From assembly GCA_963696505.1 (NCBI GenBank), contig CAVOKN010000006.1, positions 186,001 through 250,000 on the forward strand: a stretch of 64,000 nucleotides of DNA, in the 5' to 3' direction. This document shows positions 1 to 8,371 of the stretch, piece after piece. The notes below the pieces were generated by a model that was not told the origin of the DNA, did no database searches, and saw nothing but the letters and a program-made list of their open reading frames with translations. This DNA is from CAVOKN01 sp963696505. GTDB taxonomy: Bacteria; Pseudomonadota; Gammaproteobacteria; Burkholderiales; Rhodocyclaceae. Every line of letters starts with the position of its first letter. The stretch's first letter is position 1. Both the position numbers and the translations under genes were made by a program.

Positions 1-243
1 CGGGCCGAGATCGGCCTCGATCTTCCTCACCATGGCAGCGCAGGAGTCGTAGTCCCCCACGTCGCCCTCGGCAGCATGGAACTCGTATCCGGCCTCGCGA
101 TTCTCGGCAAGCCACTCGTCCTTCTTGGGAAATCCCGGCAGGCAGTTGGCGACCACGACGCAGCCTCCATCGGCCAGCGCGCGGCAGATCGCCGTTCCAA
201 GGCCTCCCATGCCACCGGTCACCAGTGCAACTCTCTTCGACAT
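1..243 (-). CDS. phaB: Acetoacetyl-CoA reductase-like SDR, 3' part cut by window edge
   Basis: This is the first 81 codons of a short-chain dehydrogenase that runs off the left edge. It starts at ATG 243 behind a strong ribosome site (GAGGAGG, about 8 bases upstream). The N-terminal NADPH-binding motif TGGMGGLG lies at residues 9-16, in the same context as in the intact phaB just upstream on the same strand. It is therefore a tandem paralogue that probably reduces acetoacetyl-CoA to (R)-3-hydroxybutyryl-CoA for PHA synthesis. It is transcribed after phaC and phaB, 102 bases behind the phaB stop. The family is clear, but the catalytic Ser-Tyr-Lys part is not in view, so the substrate is inferred. 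Confidence 0.85.
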   Translation of the reverse strand, partial: MSKRVALVTGGMGGLGTAICRALADGGCVVVANCLPGFPKKDEWLAENREAGYEFHAAEGDVGDYDSCAAMVRKIEADLGP

Positions 244-345
244 TTTCTTGCCTCCTCAAGACAGAATGGAACTTCGCCCGCCCGCCGCCCGGCTTGGTTG
301 GATCGGGTGTGGCGGCTTGCCGACGCACCCGCGGAGCAACGAGCC

Positions 346-1086
<741 letters not shown>

Positions 1087-1179
1087 AGTGTTTCTCCTCT
1101 CCTCTTCTCTTCTTGTGCAGGGGTCGGTATCAATCCGAGCCGGCGGCCCCGCGAAGCGCCGGCGCGAAGCGCAAAGTGG

Positions 1180-2910
1180 TCAGGCCCGTTCCTTGACGTA
1201 GCGCCCTGGAGCGGGCTCCAGCGGGCTGTACTTGCGGCTGCCCAACTGGCCGCGGGCCGTAACCTCGCCGCCGGCGTGAGCGCGCAGCCACTCCATCCAG
1301 TGCGGCCACCAGCTTCCCTTGCGCTCCTCGGCGCCGGCCAGCCAGTCCGCCGCGTCGGCGACCCCTGAGTCGTTGATCCAGAAGCTGCGCCGGTTCTTCG
1401 CCGCCGGATTGATGACGCCGGCAATGTGGCCGCTGGCCCCCAGCACGAAGGTGGTTTCGCAGCCCAGCAACTGACGCGACTGGTAGGCACCGTGCCAGGG
1501 CACGATGTGATCTTCGCGGGTGGCCAGCAGATAGGCCGGCATGTCGAGGCGGGTAAGGTCGGCCTTGATGCCGCACATGTCCAGCCTGCCAGGCACCCGC
1601 AGGCTGTTGTGCAGATACATCTGGCGCACGTACCAGGTCAGGAACGGGCCCGGCAGATTGGTGCTGTCGCTATTCCAGTAGAGGATGTCGAAGGCATCGG
1701 GCTTGCGGCCCTTGAGATAGTTGGCGACGACGTACTGCCAGATCAGGTCGTTGGCCCGCAGGCTGGAAAACACGCTCGCCAACTCGCGCCCGGGCAGCAG
1801 CCCGCCGCGGCCGATCTGCGCCTCGCGAGCGCTGACCGTGGCCTCGTCAACGAAGCTGCCGATCTCTCCGGCATCGGAGAAGTCGAGCAGCGTGGTGAGC
1901 AGCGTGAGACTCGCGACCGGGTCGTCGCCCCGTGCCTTCGCCACCGCAAGGGCGCTGGCCAGGATGGTGCCGCCAACGCAGAAACCGAGCGCATTGACCT
2001 GGTTTTCGCCGGTCAGCTCGCGAACGATGCCAAGCGCCGTCAGCGGCCCCTTTTCCAGGTAGTCGTCCCAGCCGAGGTGGGCGGTTTCGGCGCTGCCATT
2101 GCGCCAGGAAACCAGAAACACCGTCTGGCCCTGCTCCACCATGAAGCGCACCAGGGAGTTGTCCGGCTGCAGGTCCATGACGTAGAACTTGTTGATGCAG
2201 GGCGGGACGATCAGCAACGGCCGCTTCGCCACGGTCGCCGACATCGGCGCGTACTGGATCAACTGGATCAGTTCGTTCTCGTAGATCACCGCGCCCGGCG
2301 TCACCGCCAGATTGCGTCCGACCTCGAACGCCGTCTCGTCGGTCATCGAGATGCGGCCCTTGCCGATGTCCGCGATCATTTGCTGGATACCGGCGGTGAT
2401 GCTGGCGCCCTTGGTTTCCAGGGCGGTCCTGACAAATTCCGGGTTGGTGGCGGCGAAATTCGAGGGCGCCAGCGCATCGACGTACTGGCGGACCAGGAAA
2501 CGCAGCCGGTCCTTGGATTGACCTTCCAGCGGTGCCGCTTCGGCCGCCTTCTTCAGAAAGTCGGCAGTGAGCAGATAGCTCTGCCGCAGGTAATCGAAAT
2601 AGGGGCTCTCAGCCCACTCCGCCGCCGCGAAACGGCGATCCCCTGCCTCCGGCGCAACGACAGGCGCCGAGGGCTGGTCGGCCCGGCGCTGCAGCATGCC
2701 GGTCCACAGCGCAGCTTGCCTCTGCAGGTAATCGCGCTGCATCTCGGCGACCTGGCCGGCCCACTGCGCGGCATCCGCAAGCGGCGCGGCGGCCCCGCCA
2801 GGGCCCGCCGCGCCCGCCTGCGCGGCCAGAAACTGGAGGAACGGTCGGGCGAAGTCGAACCCCGCCTGCGTCGAGCCCTGAGCGGCAGACGTTGTGGCCG
2901 CAGCAGTCAC
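1180..2910 (-). CDS. phaC: Class I poly(R)-hydroxyalkanoate synthase
   Basis: Polymerises hydroxyacyl-CoA into PHA at the granule surface. The alpha/beta-hydrolase core has the lipase-like box GFCVGG with the nucleophilic Cys, the Asp in REDHIVPW and the catalytic His in GASGHIAGVINP. The single long subunit (about 576 residues) fits class I. The frame is open to ATG 3006, but I prefer GTG 2910: it has AAAGG about 10 bases upstream, and a good promoter at 2991-3020 would start transcription inside the longer version. First gene of the phaC-phaB-phaB operon. The C-terminal end keeps the YSPLEPAPGRYV motif typical of proteobacterial PhaC. Confidence 0.95.
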   Translation of the reverse strand: MTAAATTSAAQGSTQAGFDFARPFLQFLAAQAGAAGPGGAAAPLADAAQWAGQVAEMQRDYLQRQAALWTGMLQRRADQPSAPVVAPEAGDRRFAAAEWAESPYFDYLRQSYLLTADFLKKAAEAAPLEGQSKDRLRFLVRQYVDALAPSNFAATNPEFVRTALETKGASITAGIQQMIADIGKGRISMTDETAFEVGRNLAVTPGAVIYENELIQLIQYAPMSATVAKRPLLIVPPCINKFYVMDLQPDNSLVRFMVEQGQTVFLVSWRNGSAETAHLGWDDYLEKGPLTALGIVRELTGENQVNALGFCVGGTILASALAVAKARGDDPVASLTLLTTLLDFSDAGEIGSFVDEATVSAREAQIGRGGLLPGRELASVFSSLRANDLIWQYVVANYLKGRKPDAFDILYWNSDSTNLPGPFLTWYVRQMYLHNSLRVPGRLDMCGIKADLTRLDMPAYLLATREDHIVPWHGAYQSRQLLGCETTFVLGASGHIAGVINPAAKNRRSFWINDSGVADAADWLAGAEERKGSWWPHWMEWLRAHAGGEVTARGQLGSRKYSPLEPAPGRYVKERA

Positions 2911-2990
2911 GACCGCCGACCTTTCGCCGAACGGCCGGCGGATTCGAAGGGAAACACCATGGGGATAGCGGACGATTCGAGAGGCACGGG

Positions 2991-3020
2991 ATTCTGCACT
3001 GCACAAAAGCGGGCTGTCAA
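2991..3020 (-). promoter_or_regulatory. Candidate sigma-70 promoter of phaC operon
   Basis: Reading leftwards, a perfect -35 box TTGACA (3020-3015) is followed after 18 bases by CAGAAT (2996-2991), four of six matches to a -10 box. It would start transcription near 2984, leaving a leader of about 75 bases before GTG 2910. Inferred from consensus only. Confidence 0.5.
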
Positions 3021-3072
3021 TCCAGCGCGCCGCTGCGGATAGTTTAGATGAGTGCGGATAGAATTGTCGTCC

Positions 3073-3300
3073 ATGTACATCGTCGCAATCGCCTGGCTTT
3101 ACGTTACCCTGTTGATGGCCGCCACAGAGCCGAACTTGGTTGCCGGTCTGTTGAGCTTCACGTTCTATGGCCTGCTGCCGCTTGCGCTGTTGTTGTGGCT
3201 GTTCGGTAGTCCGGCGCGCCGCCGCCGCGCCCTAGCCCGCGAGACGATCGACGATGGGGTGCACACCCAGGATAGACGCGATTCCAAGCCCGATCAGTAG
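3073..3300 (+). CDS. Small conserved membrane protein
   Basis: About 75 residues starting MYIVAIAWLYVTLLMA, with two hydrophobic segments (roughly 1-20 and 25-47) separated by a short TEPN turn, then a basic RRRR stretch and a polar tail. The topology suggests a two-helix inner-membrane protein with a cytoplasmic C-terminus. An in-frame start 21 bases upstream is possible, but ATG 3073 begins the hydrophobic segment directly. Its last 69 bases overlap the 3' end of the convergent ZIP transporter gene. Function unknown; I recall similar small proteins in betaproteobacteria but cannot name a family. Confidence 0.6.
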   Translation: MYIVAIAWLYVTLLMAATEPNLVAGLLSFTFYGLLPLALLLWLFGSPARRRRALARETIDDGVHTQDRRDSKPDQ

Positions 3301-4011
3301 CACCTGCTGAAGTGTCGCCCGCAGTTCCGGCCGCTTGTGCAGGCCGGGGATCAGGTCAGCAACGGCAACGTAGATCATGCTCGATGCCGCAAGGGCGAGG
3401 AGCACCGGCACCATGCCCTGTACCTCGGACAGTGCGGCATAGGCGAGCAGCCCCCCCACCAGCGTCGACAGGCTGGACAGCAGGTTGAAGGCGAAGGCCC
3501 GCGCCTTCGAATAGCCCGAGTGCAGCAGGATGAGGAAGTCGCCTACCTCCTGGGGAATCTCGTGGGCGATCATTGCCAGCGCGGTGACGATCCCTAGCGG
3601 AACGCTCTCCATGAAGGCCGCGGCGATCAGCACCCCGTCGACGAAGTTGTGGAAGGTATCGCCGACGAGAATCAACAGGCCGCTGCGTCCGCGGTCGGCG
3701 TGGGTTTGATGCCCGTCGTGAGCCTCGCAGGATTCGTCGTGGCAATGTCGCCAGAGAACGAGCTTCTCCAGCACGAAGAAGCCGAGGATCCCGGCCAGCA
3801 CCGTGGCAGTCGCCGCGGCGGGGCTGGCGCTCGATTCCATAGCGTGGGGAAGGACGTCGAGGAAAGCCGCGCCGAGCAAGGCGCCTATGGCGTAGCTGAT
3901 GAGGATCGGCACCCAGTTCGGTCGTGCCGACCAGGCGAACAGCGCGGCCGCCGCCACGCTGAGCGCGCCGCCGGCAATGCTGGCCGCCACGATCCAGGCG
4001 AGGGGCGTCAT
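3232..4011 (-). CDS. ZIP family divalent metal transporter
   Basis: Inner-membrane protein of 259 residues with about eight hydrophobic segments. The paired ZIP metal-binding motifs are present: HNFVDG in one helix and HEIPQE in the next, which form the binuclear transport site. A His-rich cytoplasmic loop (HCHDESCEAHDGHQTH) lies between helices 3 and 4, as is usual for ZIP importers. It probably imports zinc, with iron or manganese also possible. It stands alone on the minus strand, convergent with the small membrane protein gene. The metal cannot be fixed from sequence. Confidence 0.9.
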   Translation of the reverse strand: MTPLAWIVAASIAGGALSVAAAALFAWSARPNWVPILISYAIGALLGAAFLDVLPHAMESSASPAAATATVLAGILGFFVLEKLVLWRHCHDESCEAHDGHQTHADRGRSGLLILVGDTFHNFVDGVLIAAAFMESVPLGIVTALAMIAHEIPQEVGDFLILLHSGYSKARAFAFNLLSSLSTLVGGLLAYAALSEVQGMVPVLLALAASSMIYVAVADLIPGLHKRPELRATLQQVLLIGLGIASILGVHPIVDRLAG

Positions 4012-4042
4012 TGTTGGGGGAGGCCCCGGAGAAAAGGGGCGA

Positions 4043-4048
4043 ATTATA
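4043..4048 (-). promoter_or_regulatory. Candidate -10 box for the ZIP gene
   Basis: Reads TATAAT on the minus strand, about 32 bases before ATG 4011, in the only AT-rich patch of this gap. No good -35 box is seen 16-18 bases further upstream, so activation or another sigma factor is possible. Confidence 0.35.
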
Positions 4049-4146
4049 GCCGATCGACTGCGGGCTGCCCGCCGCGGCTATCGCGAGCCACAGCGGTCGA
4101 AGCCGGAGACCGCTGCCGCGAAGCGGACCCGACGGGACCTCGACGT

Positions 4147-4872
4147 CTACTCGATCCAGATCAGCGACGCCATGCGCCCGGACCGGGCCGAGCGGCGGTA
4201 GGAGAAGAAGCGCTCGGCATCGGCAAAGGTGTCGTAGCCGCCGCCGAACACGCGTTCCACGCCCAGTTCCGCCAGCCGCTGGCGCGCCAGAAGGTAGAGG
4301 TTCGCGCGCCACTTCCCCGGCCCGCAGGCGGCAAAGGCCTGCCGAGCCGCGACGGCATGGGACGCGAAGGCCTGCCGCACCTCTTCGCCCACCTCGAAGG
4401 ACGCCGGCCCGATCGCCGGGCCGAGCCAAGCCAGTAGCCGCGATGGCGGCACCGGCATGGCGCGTGCCGTGGCCTCGACGATCCCCGCCGCCAGGCCACG
4501 CCAGCCGGCGTGGGCAATTCCCACCTCGTGGCCGTGCTCGTCGCACAGGAGCACCGGGAGGCAGTCCGCCGTCATCACTGCGCACACCACGCCGGGCATC
4601 CCGGTCACCGCGGCGTCGGCGATCGGGTCCGGCGCCACAGCGTCGGCGCGAACCACCGCGACGCCATGGACCTGGTTCAGCCACAGCGGGTCCGCCGGCA
4701 AGTGCCGGCGAAGCCGCGCGCGGTTCTCGCTCACCGCCGCGTCGTCGTCGCCGACGTGCCGCGCGAGGTTGAGGCTGGCGCACTCGCCCCGGCTCACGCC
4801 GCCGCTGCGCGTCGTGATCAGGGCGCGCACCCTGGCCGGGGCCGGCCAGTCGGGAACGATAAAGTCAGTCAC
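4147..4872 (-). CDS. pgeF: Purine nucleoside phosphorylase / laccase-domain protein (YfiH, PgeF)
   Basis: YfiH/PgeF family, about 241 residues from GTG 4872. The family metal ligands are visible as the His of VHGVAV, the Cys of TADCLPVLL and the His of AHAGWRGL. Family members have been described as purine nucleoside phosphorylases and as peptidoglycan-editing factors; the physiological role here is not shown by the sequence. The start is chosen because GTGACTGA overlaps the rluD stop codon, giving an rluD-pgeF operon, a widespread pairing. Longer in-frame starts would add an Arg-rich segment unlike the family. Confidence 0.9.
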   Translation of the reverse strand: MTDFIVPDWPAPARVRALITTRSGGVSRGECASLNLARHVGDDDAAVSENRARLRRHLPADPLWLNQVHGVAVVRADAVAPDPIADAAVTGMPGVVCAVMTADCLPVLLCDEHGHEVGIAHAGWRGLAAGIVEATARAMPVPPSRLLAWLGPAIGPASFEVGEEVRQAFASHAVAARQAFAACGPGKWRANLYLLARQRLAELGVERVFGGGYDTFADAERFFSYRRSARSGRMASLIWIE

Positions 4873-5854
4873 CGGCGAGCGCCTCCCGCAGCGCCGCAAG
4901 CAAGGCGGCGAAATCCGGCGGCGGCGGCGCCTCCCACTGCATCGCCGCGCCGCTCGCCGGATGCCGCAGGCCGAGACGCCAGGCATGCAGCGCCTGGCGC
5001 CGGAAGCCGTCCGCCAGAATCAGTCCCCGGCGGGCGCCGTACACCGGGTCGCCCAGCAGCGGGTGGCCGACGTGGGCCATATGCACCCGGATCTGGTGGG
5101 TGCGGCCGGTATCCAACCTGCATTGCAGCAGCGTCGCTCCCGCGAATCGTTCGAGGACATGGAAATGGGTGCGTGCGCTGCGCCCCCCCGCCACCACCGC
5201 CATGCGGGTGCGCTGCACCGGATGGCGGCCGATGGCGGCCTCCACCGTGCCGTCGCGCTCGACTGTGCCGCTCACCACCGCGAGGTACTCGCGCGCGACG
5301 CTGCGCCCCTGGAGCTGGCGAACCAGGCTGGTCTGCGCCGCGAGGGTCTTGCCCACCACCAGCAGGCCGCTGGTGTCCTTGTCCAGCCGATGGACGATCC
5401 CGGCGCGGGGCAGCCCCGCGAGCGGCGGCGCGTGGTGCAGCAAGGCATTGAGCAGGGTACCGTCCCAGTTGCCGCTGCCCGGATGCACCACCAGACCGGC
5501 CGGCTTGTCGATGACGACGATGTCCTCGTCCTCGAAGACGATCGCCAGCGCGATGTCCTGCGCCTGCTGCGCGCGCTCGGCCGGTGCGGTGTCGGGCACC
5601 ACCTCGACGCGTTCGCCGCCGGCGAGCCGGTGCCTGGCATCGCGCTGCGTTCCGTCGACCCGCACCCGCCCCTCCCTGACCCAGGCCTGCAGGCGGTTGC
5701 GGGAATACTCCGGCAGCATGCGCGCCAGCGCCTGGTCGAGGCGCAGGCCGGCCAATTCGACCGGAACGGCGAGGTGGCGCGCCGGGTCGGGCAACGGCCC
5801 TGCGCTATAATCCGCGGCTTCCTGGAGCCTGGGGGCACATCGTGGCACGTTCAT
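4865..5854 (-). CDS. rluD: 23S rRNA pseudouridine synthase RluD
   Basis: RluA/RluD-family pseudouridine synthase: an N-terminal S4 RNA-binding domain (from about LRLDQALARMLPEYSRNRLQ) followed by the catalytic domain with HRLDKDTSGL, whose Asp is the nucleophile. It modifies helix 69 of 23S rRNA. The N-terminus is uncertain. ATG 5854 lies inside the divergent bamD gene with AAGG too close to be a good ribosome site; TTG 5794, preceded by GCAGGG, would give a protein starting nearer the S4 domain. It is co-transcribed with pgeF and divergent from bamD, a standard proteobacterial arrangement that supports RluD over RluC or RluA. Confidence 0.9.
   Translation of the reverse strand: MNVPRCAPRLQEAADYSAGPLPDPARHLAVPVELAGLRLDQALARMLPEYSRNRLQAWVREGRVRVDGTQRDARHRLAGGERVEVVPDTAPAERAQQAQDIALAIVFEDEDIVVIDKPAGLVVHPGSGNWDGTLLNALLHHAPPLAGLPRAGIVHRLDKDTSGLLVVGKTLAAQTSLVRQLQGRSVAREYLAVVSGTVERDGTVEAAIGRHPVQRTRMAVVAGGRSARTHFHVLERFAGATLLQCRLDTGRTHQIRVHMAHVGHPLLGDPVYGARRGLILADGFRRQALHAWRLGLRHPASGAAMQWEAPPPPDFAALLAALREALAGD
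5806..5811 (+). promoter_or_regulatory. Perfect -10 box for bamD
   Basis: TATAAT, 31 bases before the bamD GTG. The -35 region is GC-rich with no clear match. The box falls within the 5' part of rluD if rluD uses its longest start, which argues for a shorter rluD. Confidence 0.55.
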
Positions 5855-6639
5855 CCTTGCGGAGTTTAGCGGTTATCGTTGCGCTGCTGCTCGGCGGTTG
5901 CGGCCTGCTGCCTGACCTGAAGGATGAGACCGCCGACTGGTCGGCCCAGAAGCTCTACTCGGAAGCCAAGGAAGCGATGGACGACGGCTCCTACGAGAAG
6001 GCCGTCAAGTATTTCGAGACGCTGGAGGCCCGCTACCCCTATGGCCGCTATGCCCAGCAGGCGCAGCTCGAAGTGGCGTATGCCTATTACAAGAGCCAGG
6101 AGCCGGCGCTGGCGATCGCCGCCTGCGACCGCTTCATCAAGCTGCACCCCAATCACCCCAACGTCAACTACGCCTACTACCTGAAGGGCCTGGTGAACTT
6201 CAACGAGGATCTGGGCATGATTGGTCATGTATCCGCCCAGGATCAGTCGGAGCGCGATCCGAAGGCGGCGCGCGAGTCCTTCCAGGCGTTCAAGGACCTG
6301 GTGACGCGGTTACCGGAGAGCAAGTACGCGCCCGACGCCATCGCGCGCATGAACTATCTGGTAAACGCGCTGGCGTCCCACGAGGTCCATGTGGCGCGCT
6401 ACTACTACCGGCGCGGCGCTTACGTCGCGGCGGCGGCCCGCGCCCAGTACGCCGTCCAGAATTACCCGCAGACCCCGGCGCTGGAGGAAGCCCTGTTCAT
6501 CATGGTCAAGGCCTACGACGCCATGGGCCTGACGGACCTGCGCGACGATTCAGAACGCATCATGCGCACCAACTTCCCGAAGAGCGAGTACTACGTGCGC
6601 GGCTTCGATCGCAAGACGCCGTGGTGGAAGCTGTGGTAG
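5842..6639 (+). CDS. bamD: Outer membrane assembly lipoprotein BamD
   Basis: Lipoprotein of the BAM complex that inserts beta-barrel proteins into the outer membrane. It starts at GTG 5842 behind GGAG. A signal peptide ends in the lipobox LGGC at about residues 18-21. The mature part holds tetratricopeptide repeats: LYSEAKEAMDDGSYEKAVKYFE is the first helix pair, followed by repeats with YPYGRYAQQAQLE and LHPNHPNVNYAYY. The 265-residue length matches the family. It is divergent from rluD, the usual neighbour of bamD in proteobacteria. Confidence 0.96.
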   Translation: MARSSLRSLAVIVALLLGGCGLLPDLKDETADWSAQKLYSEAKEAMDDGSYEKAVKYFETLEARYPYGRYAQQAQLEVAYAYYKSQEPALAIAACDRFIKLHPNHPNVNYAYYLKGLVNFNEDLGMIGHVSAQDQSERDPKAARESFQAFKDLVTRLPESKYAPDAIARMNYLVNALASHEVHVARYYYRRGAYVAAAARAQYAVQNYPQTPALEEALFIMVKAYDAMGLTDLRDDSERIMRTNFPKSEYYVRGFDRKTPWWKLW

Positions 6640-6710
6640 CTCCCAAGCCGGCCGAGCCGGAACCAAGCCTTTCTACACCTTATATTCGGCCGGAAAACCT
6701 GCCATGCACG

Positions 6711-6781
6711 AACAAGGGGAGACTCCCCTTGTATATCCCCCGAGGACGAACAAGGGGGTGCCCCCCTTGTTGATCCCCCGA
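6711..6781. repeat. Two tandem copies of a hairpin-forming repeat
   Basis: Copy one contains the inverted repeat ACAAGGGGAG / CTCCCCTTGT (6712-6732), copy two AACAAGGGGG / CCCCCTTGTT (6749-6771). Each is followed by a conserved ATCCCCCGA, so the unit of about 38 bases is directly repeated. It lies between the convergent bamD and response-regulator genes and could end transcription from both sides, but no T-run follows. Confidence 0.7.
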
Positions 6782-6790
6782 TGGCGCGGT

Positions 6791-6833
6791 GCGAGTACCG
6801 CGCAACGAAGCCCCCCCGGGACGCGCAGTAGAT
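6791..6833. repeat. Dispersed intergenic repeat, copy 1
   Basis: About 43 bases beginning GCGAGTACCGCGCAACGAAG and ending GGGACGCGCAGTAGAT. A near-identical copy lies at 13135-13175, with C7 against C5 in the middle and one substitution near the end. Both copies are between genes and in the same orientation. Origin unknown. Confidence 0.75.
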
Positions 6834-6838
6834 AGCGC

Positions 6839-8233
6839 TCATACGCCCCACTCCGCGCACTTGCGCTCGATGGTCTTGCGCGACACGCCCAGGCGGCGCG
6901 CCGCCTCCGACTTGTTGCCGCCGCAGGCCGCCAGCACCTCCAGGATGTGGCGCTTCTCGACCTCCGACAACGCATCTTCGGTAGCGGCAGCGGCCTCCTC
7001 CACTTCCGCCGCCTCGGGCAGCCCCTCGTCGGGAAACGCCCCGAGGATCAAGGCCCGCTCCACCAGGTTCCTCAGTTCGCGCACGTTGCCTGGCCAGTCG
7101 TAGGCGGCGAGCCGCGCCAGCAGCGCGTCGTCGACCGCCACCGGCGGCACGCCCAGCCGGGCCGAGAGTTGTGCGACGAAGCTCAGAGTCAGCGCCCGTA
7201 CATCGCCGCGCCGTTCCCGCAGCGGCGGGATGGTGATGCTGACGACATCGAGGCGGTAGAACAGATCCTGGCGGAAGCGGCCCTGCCTTGCTTCCTGCGC
7301 CAGGTCGCGGTTGGTCGCCGCCACGATCCGGGTATCCACGGGAATCTCCCGCGCCGACCCCACCGGCCGGATCATGTGATCGTCCAGCACCCGCAGCAGC
7401 TTGCCCTGCATCGCCGCCGGCAGTTCCGCGATCTCGTCAAGGAACAGAGTGCCGCCCTGGGCGTAGTAGAACAGGCCGTGGTGGGCCTCGGCGGCCCCGG
7501 TGAAGGCGCCCTTCAAATGGCCGAAGAGTTCGGACTCGATCAGTTCGGCGCTGATCGCGGCGCAATTCACCGGCACGAACGGCCCCGTGGCGCGGCGGCT
7601 CAAGCGGTGAAGCGCCCGCGCGGCGACCTCCTTGCCCACGCCCGACTCCCCCTGAAGCAGCACGGTGCTGGGCATGTCGGCGACGCGTTCGAGCATCTGG
7701 CGCAGGCCGCGGGCGCCCGGCGAATCGCCGACGATGCCCTCGGCTACCGCGCCCCGCTGCTGCACCTCGCGCCGCAGCACGAAGTTCTCGCGCAGCAGCC
7801 GCGCCCGGTCGAAGCAGCGCTGGATCGCGCCGAGAATCTGGTCCACGCGAAAGGGCTTGAGCAGAAAGTCGGCCGCGCCGGCCCGCAACGCCCGGATCGC
7901 CGTGTCGATGTCGGCGAAGGCGGTGATCAGGATCACGTCGCCGGCGAATCCGCCCTCCCGCAGTTCGTCCAGCCAGGCCAGCCCGCTCATTCCCGGCAGG
8001 GCGATGTCCAGCACCACCAGATCGTAGTGCACCCGCGCGGCGAACTCCCGCGCCTGCTCGGCACTGGCAGCGCAGTCCACGTGGCCGCAGCGGGCCGCCA
8101 GGATCCGGCCAAGGAAGCTGAGCATGCCCTCCTCGTCATCGACGACCAGGATGGAGTGCCGCTGCCAGGCCGGGCCTTCGGGCGGAACGCGGGCCTGCTC
8201 GACGGCGTTGAGGGCATTGCGCATGAGCGGCAT
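6839..8233 (-). CDS. Sigma-54-dependent response regulator, NtrC family
   Basis: Cytoplasmic activator of 464 residues with three domains. The receiver domain (about 27-145) has the phosphoacceptor Asp76 in VVLDIALPG. The AAA+ domain (about 170-395) has Walker A GESGVGKE, the sigma-54 contact loop GAFTGA and Walker B GTLFLDE. A Fis-type helix-turn-helix (about 425-464) includes GGNKSEAARRLGVSRKTIER. It remodels sigma-54 RNA polymerase after phosphorylation. No histidine kinase gene is adjacent, so it is an orphan in this window. It is divergent from the acyl-CoA synthetase gene, a possible target, and convergent with bamD. The regulon is unknown. Confidence 0.95.
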   Translation of the reverse strand: MPLMRNALNAVEQARVPPEGPAWQRHSILVVDDEEGMLSFLGRILAARCGHVDCAASAEQAREFAARVHYDLVVLDIALPGMSGLAWLDELREGGFAGDVILITAFADIDTAIRALRAGAADFLLKPFRVDQILGAIQRCFDRARLLRENFVLRREVQQRGAVAEGIVGDSPGARGLRQMLERVADMPSTVLLQGESGVGKEVAARALHRLSRRATGPFVPVNCAAISAELIESELFGHLKGAFTGAAEAHHGLFYYAQGGTLFLDEIAELPAAMQGKLLRVLDDHMIRPVGSAREIPVDTRIVAATNRDLAQEARQGRFRQDLFYRLDVVSITIPPLRERRGDVRALTLSFVAQLSARLGVPPVAVDDALLARLAAYDWPGNVRELRNLVERALILGAFPDEGLPEAAEVEEAAAATEDALSEVEKRHILEVLAACGGNKSEAARRLGVSRKTIERKCAEWGV

Positions 8234-8371
8234 GATACGCGGACGTCGCGCAGTGCCAACAGAGGCGCTGGCCCGCCATCCGGGGCAGTCGCGACGCGGA
8301 CTTGCGTCGCGCCGCCGCTGGCGGTGCTATCGTGACGTAAACCGGCACAACAACGTAAGGAGGGGAAAGCA

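Noticed and set aside
1426..3042. Long open frame (538 codons) on the plus strand opposite phaC
   Set aside because: Antisense shadow with His/Arg/Gln-rich composition and no domain; phaC is certain on the other strand. Similar shadows oppose relA, lepA, nadB, fabF and others and were all dropped.
4012..4146. Small ORF between the ZIP gene and pgeF
   Set aside because: No ribosome site or conserved content; treated as intergenic.
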